64,000 nt of DNA. It comes from Meandrina meandrites (Eukaryota; Cnidaria; Anthozoa; Scleractinia; Meandrinidae). The translations under genes and the position numbers were made by a program. The stretch lies in NCBI GenBank assembly GCA_963693305.1, contig OY855904.1, positions 43,081,804 through 43,145,803 on the forward strand, read 5' to 3'. Below are positions 56,112-64,000 of the stretch, piece after piece. The number at the start of each line of letters is the position of its first letter. Position 1 is the stretch's first letter. Below the pieces are notes generated by a model. The model ran no database searches and was not told the origin of the DNA. It was given only the letters and a program-made list of their open reading frames with translations.

Positions 56112-56997
56112 GAGGCAAATTTCTTCTAAACTACGCCGTTTGCCCTCCACATCAACTTGTTTCACGTTTAACAAGTACAGAGATCCATTCTTTCTGAAAA
56201 GATTTATTGTCTTCCAGAGAAAATAGCACTCTTCCACTCGATCTGCATTCAATTTCCACACATTGTCTTCATTGTTGCCCTTCACTCTGGAAAAGTTCTC
56301 CAGTTTGCGCAAGACTTCCTTGTCCAATTCACGATGCATACAGTTGTATACATCAGCACGAGATTCGAATGAGCTTGCGCATATTTCAACGTTGTAAACA
56401 ATGTCTTTCACCAAATGCGTCTCAAACATGGTATTTCAAGTCTGGTGAAAAGTCATAATACACCCCTCGCTGATCTTTCGAGTCCTTGTTACTGTCGCTT
56501 TCTGACACAGGACAGTCTTCAAAATAGCTGTAGTAGTAAACCTTCCTGCATGTCTTGCAGTTACCATTAAATGATGCGGCCACGTTCGTTCCATGACTGG
56601 TGTACACTACTGGAAAAGAGGGCCTGTTGCGTATAGTAATGCTGGAGCCACAGCACTTTAATTTGCTCGGCAATAAAACAATCGGTTTAAAGGCATCTTT
56701 CTCTGACCATTTAAAGAAGGGCTCACTCTCATCGAAGCTTTCTAGCAGTTGTGGATGATTCTTTGTTAGCCACTGAGATACAGTTTTACATTCTTCTGGT
56801 GTTGGATTGAACTCTTCTTCTTCTCCACTTTTCGATTTTAGTGATCCTCCGATACGAATTTTTGTCTTGTCTTCAACCTTGCTTTCACTAACATACTTTG
56901 CAATCAATGACCATCTTAACGGTGTTTTTTCCGGAAAATGCTCTAAAGCGAATAACAATGATTTCAACTGAGAAAAACTCAATATCTTATCCTTCAT
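56112..56997 (-). pseudogene. KDZ-like transposase, N-terminal part
   Basis: From the ATG at 56997 about 190 residues run to a TGA at 56422-56424. A second frame then continues from about 56429 (FETHLVKDIVYN...) to the Maverick edge, so one base was lost or gained near 56,422-56,430. The text includes FKPIVLLPSKLKCCG, SHGTNVAASFNGNCKTC (a Cys-rich, zinc-binding-like block) and YNCMHRELDKEV. In full length it would be about 640 residues with the part at 38897-39903. It is the Maverick's insertion target; the frame is restored if the element and one target copy are left out, which shows the insertion hit a coding exon. Confidence 0.6.
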
Positions 56998-57193
56998 CTT
57001 CAATCAACTTCAGGCAGTCTGTTAAGGTTTCAGTATTTCATTACTTAAAAGAGACAAAAGGTGACAAACCCAACCTCTAATCTTTTGAGCAATCTGAAGG
57101 AATCAAAAAGCCCGAATTTAATACAGTCATATTGACGCCATAAAGGAAAAGAAAGCCGCCGCCGAAGTTTTTTTGGTGTGATTTAAGCCGACT

Positions 57194-57281
57194 CATTGAC
57201 CGCTTTGAATAACAATACGTGACAAGATTTGTCACGCCATTGGTCGCTTTGAATAACAATACGTGACAAGATTTGTCACGC
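57194..57281. repeat. Two 44-bp tandem units
   Basis: Each contains CGCTTTGAATAACAATACGT and the palindrome CGTGACAAGATTTGTCACG. It lies about 200 bp upstream of the transposase start and may be a binding site. Confidence 0.7.
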
Positions 57282-58167
57282 ATTCAATCTAAATTTAGAC
57301 TGCTAACCGATAATAAATAGTCTATTTTAAATTGAAAGCGGCACCTGAGCATTCTTTTGATTTTCAATCCTTTTACAAGGTAAGACTTTTTGATTGGGTA
57401 TCCATGTAGTATCATAACAATGCATACAATGTTACAGGATTCATGATTCCTACTATATATTTATGTCTACAAGCCGTTTTACTCAGTCGCACAATGTCGT
57501 TCAGTAAGTTAAGCCGCAATCAGTTACCAGCATTACCAACTATAGAAATAAACGGCACGCGATGCATGCAGAAGCGATGACGTTTCACAAGGGGTCTTTG
57601 ATAATTTTCAGGACATTTGTCAAAAAATTAGGGTGCATAAAAGTAACTGACAACTTCTGTGCTGAATGATTGTTCAACAAAAATTGCGTTATCTTGGCGT
57701 GACATACATGTACGATATACCATATACGATGCAAGGTCAAACGCTGTCTAAAATTGTTTACACCTTTTGTTTTAAAGAATGGAGAGATTTCTGTTTACTA
57801 AATCTTATAGAACGCATCAAATATAATTTGTTTCTTTCGTTTATGCTTTAAATTAGTCCTTTCTAACGGCCCAGGAGTATTTTGCTTTGAGTTCTATGCG
57901 ACGATTTCTTGTTGAGTTGACTTGATTTCTTTTCCCAGTATTCGGTTCGAGTGTGTACAATATGCGAGCCAGCGAGTCAACAACAACAACAACAACAACA
58001 CTTGCGCTTTATTTGCATGACCATAAAACATTACAGTATTGCAAAAGCATAACAATAATAATAACAATAACAATTTTACAATAAAAAGTCATTAAACAAA
58101 ACTAATCAAATAATCAGTGATCAAGAAATTGATAACAATTTGTCTCTCATTTCAAAACAGGACGATA

Positions 58168-58495
58168 TGCGAGGCAGACCTGCGAGGCACTTAAAAATAC
58201 CAATAAAAAGGCTACCTATACGATCTGTAGGCTAACCGAAGTGCTTTTTTGGCTAACCGGAGTGTTGCTAGGCTAACCAATGTGTTATTTAGGCTAACCG
58301 AAATGGCTCGCTTGCCTCGCATGACTCGCAAGCCATGTGAACCGGGCAAGCAAGAAATCCCTTATCCCAATATAAAAGCTAACCGCAAGCTACCTAAGAG
58401 CTAACTGTAGGCTAACCGAAGTGCTATTTAGGCTAACCGGAGTGCTATTTAGGCTAACCAATGTGTTTTCAAGTGCCTCGTAGGTCTGCCTCGCA
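58168..58495. repeat. Foldback with AGGCTAACCG repeats
   Basis: TGCGAGGCAGACCTGCGAGG at the left pairs with its inverse CCTCGTAGGTCTGCCTCGCA at the right. Between them GGCTAACCGAAGTGCT-type units recur at least six times. Confidence 0.65.
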
Positions 58496-59020
58496 TGGCT
58501 CGCTGGCTTGCACATTGTGCATTCCCTTCGGTGAGTATACAGATCGGTTGATCACAACAGGCAACAGACAACAGACAACAACAGATCCTGTCCACTCGCA
58601 CGGCAAGATTAATCGATCACGTCATCGTCATCGCTTAAAAAAAGGTTTAAGATGGCTCACCTTTTCAACAGATGTTTCAAAACTGCTAATAATCGGTTGC
58701 TTCGTCTGCATTCACGACAGACATCACTTCTTAACTTAATGCCAAATTTATTCGATAACTGATAAAGTGCAACACTCACTCCAGACTCGAAATCTCAATA
58801 AAACAGCTACAAATGAAATAAGGTTTGCCGATCGGTGATGATACAAGCTGCAAAAAAATATCTTCCTTTGCCAAAAAACAAGATGGCGGATCTCAAAAAG
58901 AATACAAACAATGCACCTAGTTCCCATTGTTCTTCGGTTCAATTCAGGGAGTAATCGTAACACCGTAACACCAAAAATTCCATAAATTCCATCGCTTTTT
59001 CGCTTTACAGCATTAACCGA

Positions 59021-59041
59021 TGACGTCATGAAATGACGTCA
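59021..59041 (+). promoter_or_regulatory. Two CRE palindromes before the DUF3987-like gene
   Basis: TGACGTCA occurs at 59021-59028 and 59034-59041, 13 bp apart and about 70 bp before the ATG. This is the binding site of CREB/ATF factors. Confidence 0.5.
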
Positions 59042-59108
59042 TCGCTTAAAAAGGATAAGCGACGTTCAAAATGCTCGATTTGACTGGACATCCGTGTGTT
59101 CAAGTGAG

Positions 59109-60503
59109 ATGCTGACATTTCTGGATAGTCACGCAAAGTCCATCGGAGTTCCAAAAGAGTTCTTGTTCTTCCCGCTCCTGACAACCATAGCATCACTTAT
59201 GGGAACTTCTACATGCATAGAAATCAACAAGAAATGGAGGGAACCCGCGCTGTTATGGTTTGTGATTGCCTCAAAAAAGGGTACTAACAAGTCAGGTGCG
59301 CTCAACTTGCTGTCAGGTGCCCTTCAAGAAATCGAAGAAATGCTAGCTGAAAAAGATAATGACGATGATTGCCATGAAGAAGAAACACAACAGCAGCTCC
59401 TCATTGATCATTTTTCTTTTGAAGAACTGTTCAATGTGATGTCAAGAAATGGAAACAAGGTCCTTGCATTGTACGATGAAATGACCACCTTTTATGGCCT
59501 CCTCGATCTCTTCAAGCCGAACGGATGTTCGCATGACAGGAAAACATTATTGAACTTGTACAATGGCGGCAAATGGTCTCGTAATTTCCGAAGCGTCCAA
59601 GGCAAAATGAACAACACAAGCTTCAACATCGCTGGATTTATTCAACCGTATTATGTTGTTGAGCTCCTTCATCGAGACGATCATGACGGCTTCAACGACC
59701 GACAATTATTTGACGTCCCGCCAGAAATTGAAGTAAACTACCGAGATCTAGAAACTGAACTGCCCTCTCATATACCCTCATTTAAGGACGTCTTACAGTG
59801 CGGCATCGATTTACACGAGTTCCCGAAGACCTACAGTTTTGGTGAAGACGCCATGAAGTCATTCATCGAGTATCATGATGCGCTCAACGAGAGAAAGAGG
59901 TCGACAATCGACAACGACATCCGTGGCGTCCTTTCAAAGGCCAAGGGACAAAGCGCGCGTTTAGCCACGATTCTTCATGTTGCCGATCACTGCATCAAGT
60001 CCGCATCAACCCAACTCAACGAAACTGATCAGCTACCTTTAGAAGTCGGAGAAGACAGTATGAACCGCTCTACTGTTCTCATGAATCACCTTATCAATGT
60101 GAAATACATTCTCTGCCCACCAGCGACGTCTGAAGAATCCCATGGTTTAAATCCCATCAACGGCATCGTGGAAAATGAAAGAAATGTGGAAAACGAGAAA
60201 ATTCGTAAAATAGTGACGCACTCGGAAACGTCTGTATCTCCTTCCTTCATCTCACGCAAAAGCTGGTGTTTGCCCGTGAATGGAAAGTACCCGGTTCATT
60301 CAGCAATTCAAATTTTGAAGAAGGTGGAAGATCTTGGGCTTGGCACTGTTCGCGAAATAAGCCATCCACACAACAGTAAAAAATCCAAACTGTTTGTTAA
60401 AACCAAGTACGATGACCTTAGCGATGATGCGCGTACCTTTTTGCTTTCCCTTGCTATTTCCAAGGAAGATTTTGATGCTTCCTTTAATGTCTCCTCCAAC
60501 TGA
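59109..60503 (+). CDS. DUF3987-like ATPase/primase-helicase-type protein
   Basis: 464 residues from the ATG at 59109; a GTG five codons upstream is less likely, and a spliced upstream exon is possible. The order KEFLFFPLLTTIASLMGTST, WREPALLWFVIASKKGTNKS (a P-loop-like turn lacking the perfect GKS) and VLALYDEMTTFYGLLDLF (Walker B-like strand with Asp-Glu) matches DUF3987 proteins, relatives of phage and plasmid primase-helicases. The next segments (SFNIAGFIQPYYVVELL, KGQSARLATILHVADH) also fit. It is intact, in contrast to the transposase with which it shares the element in divergent orientation. It may assist element replication or target choice; that is inference. Confidence 0.6.
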   Translation: MLTFLDSHAKSIGVPKEFLFFPLLTTIASLMGTSTCIEINKKWREPALLWFVIASKKGTNKSGALNLLSGALQEIEEMLAEKDNDDDCHEEETQQQLLIDHFSFEELFNVMSRNGNKVLALYDEMTTFYGLLDLFKPNGCSHDRKTLLNLYNGGKWSRNFRSVQGKMNNTSFNIAGFIQPYYVVELLHRDDHDGFNDRQLFDVPPEIEVNYRDLETELPSHIPSFKDVLQCGIDLHEFPKTYSFGEDAMKSFIEYHDALNERKRSTIDNDIRGVLSKAKGQSARLATILHVADHCIKSASTQLNETDQLPLEVGEDSMNRSTVLMNHLINVKYILCPPATSEESHGLNPINGIVENERNVENEKIRKIVTHSETSVSPSFISRKSWCLPVNGKYPVHSAIQILKKVEDLGLGTVREISHPHNSKKSKLFVKTKYDDLSDDARTFLLSLAISKEDFDASFNVSSN

Positions 60504-60750
60504 GTGACATTATCGATATAATAAGTGACATTTCACGAGGCTTTTAAAGACTTTTCCTGAACTGGGAACGAGTGACACTAGTCTTCCCTTCATAAACATT
60601 TCATAGTTCTTTAACATTTTTATATTTGAACGAGTTATATAAAGCGTTTACTGTTTTTATAGTAAGACAAAGTAGTTAATGTTAATGGACAGTGGAAAAT
60701 GCATTAGGTGCATTCTGTGAAACCATGTTTAATATGCATGTATACTTTCA

Positions 60751-60756
60751 AATAAA
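60751..60756 (+). terminator. Poly(A) signal of the DUF3987-like gene
   Basis: AATAAA about 250 nt past the stop. Confidence 0.5.
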
Positions 60757-60944
60757 ATAACGCGATGAAAGGCATTATTCGTTCTATTTACTCGCAAGAA
60801 CAACAACAACGACAACAAGACAATTGATTGCGGTAGACTAGATCATCGCAAAAAACAGAACCAAAACAAAGTATGTGTATACCTCGTTCTTTAAGCGTGT
60901 GGAAAAAAATAAAATGTTTCTGGGTTTGGAGGAAACTGCACCAG

Positions 60945-61460
60945 TAAAATCGGAGAATCGGAGGAATCGTAGAATCGGAGAATGACCTTAGAAAGATCTT
61001 AATGGAAAATCGTAGAATCGTAAAATCGGAGAATGATTTCAGATTGAACTTAAGGTAAAATCGGAGAATCGGAAGAATCGGAGAATCGGAGAATGATTTC
61101 AGACTGAAATTAATGGACAATCGTAGAATCGGAAGAATCGTAGAATCGGACAATAATTTTAGATTAAACTTAAGGGAAAATCGTAGAATCGGAAGAATCG
61201 TAGAATCGGAGAATGATCTTAGACTGAACTTAAGGGAAAATCGTAGAATCGGAAGAATCGTAGAATCGGAGAATGATCTTAGACTGAACTTAAGGGAAAA
61301 TCGTAGAATCGGAAGAATCGTAGAATCGGAGAATGATTTTAGATTAAAATTAAGAGAAAATCGTAGAATCGTAGAATATGAAACTACAGTCGTAGAGTAG
61401 GAAAATTGTTCAAAATCTCATGTGGTAAATCGGAGAATATTACCCCAAAATCGGAGTATG
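60945..61460. repeat. Right subterminal array of the KDZ-like element
   Basis: Units of about 60-63 bp containing AATCGTAGAATCGGAAGAATCGTAG and GAATGATCTTAGACTGAACT. It is the inverse family of the left array. A 95-codon open frame on the plus strand (61113-61400) is a by-product of the 3n period. Confidence 0.8.
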
Positions 61461-61503
61461 CTATTCTCCGATTTAGCCATAATCGCACTGTTCTCTAAGT
61501 TTT

Positions 61504-64000
61504 CGTCGCACAGGCCAGGCAGGTGTGTCAAGCAACTGGAAGCTTCGCGTACACATGCAGCACGATCTTCTCTGCACACCAAAAAGACAGTCCAGCTAAC
61601 GCTATCAAGCGCGAGTCTTCGGTCAACATGGCTAAGAAATTTTAGTATTTCGTCGAGTGAATTTCATGATGCAATTCACCCAAGTTTTACATTTTTTCCC
61701 TTGGCATACTGAGTACATATGGAAGTGTACATAATTTCGTTTTTAATTTTATACTTTTGTATGATGTCACCAGTACTGTGATTGTAATTTTATTTTGTAA
61801 CGTGCAAGTAATTCTTATATGAAATTTGCACTGCAAGAAAAAAATAATATAATAATTATTCCATCATATTTCAATGTCTGAGGTTTTAAGGACCTCCTCA
61901 TCGATGTAACTGATTGTAACTGTAAATTGATTGATTGACAATAAGTATTCAGAATTGATCTTAAAATTGATATCTTTATTTTGATAATACCAATCAGAGG
62001 TGCAGGCTGTGATACTATATATTAAAATGAAGTGGTCATTCGTGTTTACATGTATGCTTTTTTATAAGTCTGCACATGAGCCTAGTGGCCCATCAGGCTG
62101 GAGCTTATCACGGTTTCCGTAGCGTGAAGCGACTAGGAGTATTTCTACTCCCCCCTAGGTGGGATGCTAGTCCATCACAGGGTTACCCCCAGCAGTAAAT
62201 TTGCTGTTACCCATTTGTAAACCTGGGTGGAGAGAGGCACTATGAGAGTAAAGTATCTTGCCCAAGAACACAACATAATGATCCGGGCCAGGGCACAAAC
62301 CCAGACCACCCGATCTGGAGTCCAGCAAACTAACCATTAGGCCACCACGCCTCCCAGTTTTTTTATACTAAATATATCAATAATAGCCTGCAATGGAGGC
62401 GTACTTCAGCGAGCGATCGCTTTTTCTTTTTGATTGGGCGAGTGCCATGTCAAATTCAAATTTAGGAGATCACACTTGGGGAGAGAGAAAAAAGCATCCC
62501 AGGGAGTAGGAGTGAGTCTAAATGAAGAGCACAGTAGTAAGGAGGTGGAGGATGGTCTCAACAGTTGATTGATCTATAAGAGACTTGAGGAAGCTCAACC
62601 ATTAACCTTCACTGTAGGTCCCTGTGACAAATATCTTGTATACTGCTAGAATTGATGCTATGATTTTTTTTTCAACTGCATTCATGAAGCAAGTAAACTA
62701 ACTACAAACCTTTTTTTGTGCTCCACCAAGAAAAAGAGGAGGTCCAATGCTCAAGGTGTTGTGTATTTCTTGCCTTTAACAGTGTGGCACCAGCTGAACT
62801 AGTGAAAGGCCCGAAAGACTACATTTTCCTCTTAAAAAACTGTGATAGCATTACCATTACCCTTAGAACCTTTTATAGGGTAGGTGCCTCCCTTTCCAAC
62901 TCTTTCATCAGCTTAGAGTATTTAATTTCTTGACATCTAGGGAAGTGCATTTTACAGTGTAATAAAAACTTCTTTGTCTTACAATTTTTCTGTATCCTTT
63001 GTCCAACTCCAAGCAAGAGTGATTGATCAGTGCCCAATTTAAACCTTTGAATGTTTGTGCTGTCAAAGTAACAGCTGAAGTAGTCTTTAACCCTACCCCC
63101 AGGCTGTGTAAATTTAGAGGCAATATATTCCTCATGATGATTTTACTGGGGTAATTAATTGACAGTAATCAGGTATATGTGTTACAGGAGCAAGCAGCAA
63201 AGCAGCAAAGCATATAAACTAACTATTTTCATTACACATTGACAGCAGCATTTGAGGTAAGAATATGCCCATGTATATTTGTTATTTGCCTTTTTCTACA
63301 GGAACACAAAGCTGATTTATTGTATCAAAAAATCTGCAGTACGATATCTTTTAATTCACATAAAATGAGCTTGGAGGTTGTGGGCAGCACATACCATCCA
63401 AGTTTGAGTAACCAGTAAGCTGCAGAGTGACCAAAAAAACACAATCCAATGATTTGGTGTACACTAAAGTACTACAGTATTTGATGCATAAGGCAAAAGA
63501 AGCAAAAGAGTGGGCAAGATTTCCGCACAGCCCCATACATTTATTATGCATACAGTTCTTTGTTTATTGAAAACAATGAACAGAACAATAGAGCGCCTTT
63601 GGGACTAAAGCGCTTTGTTTCAGTCATTTCTTTGTTTTAGTAAACTTTCCATTTTTTTTCTAAGTCCAAAATAGTTTTAGACTTAGATAAAATTTACGAT
63701 TTTTTCTTAATTTGGCGTCGAAAATAGGAAAAATAATTAAAGACATAGAAAAAGTTTGTGATTTCGCGTTCAAAATACGGGAAATCGAAAGCAAATCTGG
63801 AATTTTTGGCGCTTTCACAGTGTTATAAAATTAACCACAAGCCTACAAATAGCGATTTAGACCTTGGGGTTAGGTTTAAAATGTTGTTTGGGTCCGCGAG
63901 TATCGTAATTCTGCAAAACACAAATAAAGTTTACTAAATTATTGGCTTTATTTTACCTTTCGTCTTGTTTTGTCTCGAAGTTTTCCCTTGATTTCTTCCT
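61504..64000. other. Right flank of the KDZ-like element
   Basis: Apart from one SINE no gene or repeat was recognised; short open frames lack support. Confidence 0.45.
62072..62355 (-). repeat. tRNA-derived SINE, near full length
   Basis: On the minus strand a tRNA-like head (GGCGTGGTGGCCTAATGGTT as A box, GGGTTTGTGCCCTGG as B box) is followed by a body with TTGTGTTCTTGGGCAAGATA and CACCCAGGTTTACAAATGGG. Parts recur at 6833, 9509 and 12971. Polymerase III promoter boxes fit a retroposed SINE. Confidence 0.75.

Larger units (their letters stand above)
56998..59020. other. Non-coding centre of the KDZ-like element
   Basis: The divergent control region between the transposase (minus) and the DUF3987-like gene (plus). 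Besides the repeats listed separately it holds an (AAC)n run near 57,980. An upstream exon of the plus-strand gene could hide here but none was identified. Confidence 0.4.
38122..61495. mobile_element. Large KDZ-like DNA transposon, with nested Maverick
   Basis: TAAGTTTT is directly repeated at 38114-38121 and 61496-61503. Just inside are inverted ends of about 35 bp, including a perfect 29-bp stretch (38128-38156 and 61461-61489) containing GTGCGATTATGGCTAAATCG. Arrays of CGATTCTCCGATT at the left and its complement at the right form mirrored subterminal regions. The contents are a KDZ-like transposase gene (minus) and a DUF3987-like gene (plus). Without the 16.2-kb Maverick and its target duplication the element is about 7.2 kb. 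An 8-bp target duplication fits what is known of Zisupton-type elements. The transposase is broken, so the copy is not autonomous now. Confidence 0.75.

Noticed and set aside
61113..61400. 95-codon repeat protein RIGRIVESEND
   Set aside because: Product of a tandem array of 3n-length units at the transposon end.

Overview
The window is a piece of an animal nuclear genome: genes split by GT-AG introns, AT-rich spacers, many short foldback and MITE-type transposons, tRNA-derived SINE fragments and minisatellites. The alpha-tubulin and betaine-homocysteine methyltransferase (BHMT) proteins and the repeat style suggest an anthozoan cnidarian, perhaps a stony coral. The species is an inference. 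All three host genes read on the minus strand.

Layout. (1) 0-14 kb: a head-to-tail pair of alpha-tubulin genes. The left copy enters the window with only exons 1-2; the right copy is complete (7533-11496, six coding exons, 452 residues). (2) 14-25 kb: a complete nine-exon BHMT gene (406 residues). Its penultimate exon sits in a four-fold 112-bp tandem array, and its promoter/exon 1/exon 2 end is duplicated. (3) 25-38 kb: an unrecognised minus-strand gene with a UBX/ubiquitin-like segment (29783-33774), minisatellites, and an inverted-repeat element carrying a dead PB1-domain fragment. (4) 38,122-61,495: a large transposon with about 35-bp inverted ends, an 8-bp target duplication and inverted subterminal arrays. 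It encodes a KDZ-like (Kyakuja-Dileera-Zisupton) transposase on the minus strand and a DUF3987-like protein on the plus strand. (5) Inside the transposase gene lies a 16.2-kb Polinton/Maverick (39,904-56,111). (6) 61.5-64 kb: flanking DNA with one SINE.

The Maverick has the whole virus-like set: protein-primed DNA polymerase B, retroviral-type integrase, FtsK/HerA-type packaging ATPase, adenain-like protease, double-jelly-roll major capsid, penton-like minor capsid, a collagen-like fibre, a phospholipase A2 virion protein, a membrane protein and several small basic or zinc-binding proteins. Its 217-bp terminal repeats differ at one position, so the insertion is young, and each contains a 161-bp near-palindrome. 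Most structural genes have a TATATA motif ending 0-15 nt before the ATG. Polymerase B is split by a one-base shift in an A6 run, the protease frame has no ATG, and the first gene stops at TGA-CTAG, a known readthrough context.

The strongest candidates for something undescribed are the KDZ-like/DUF3987 transposon architecture, the hairpin-capable Maverick ends, the readthrough-type first gene, and the tandemly multiplied BHMT exon.
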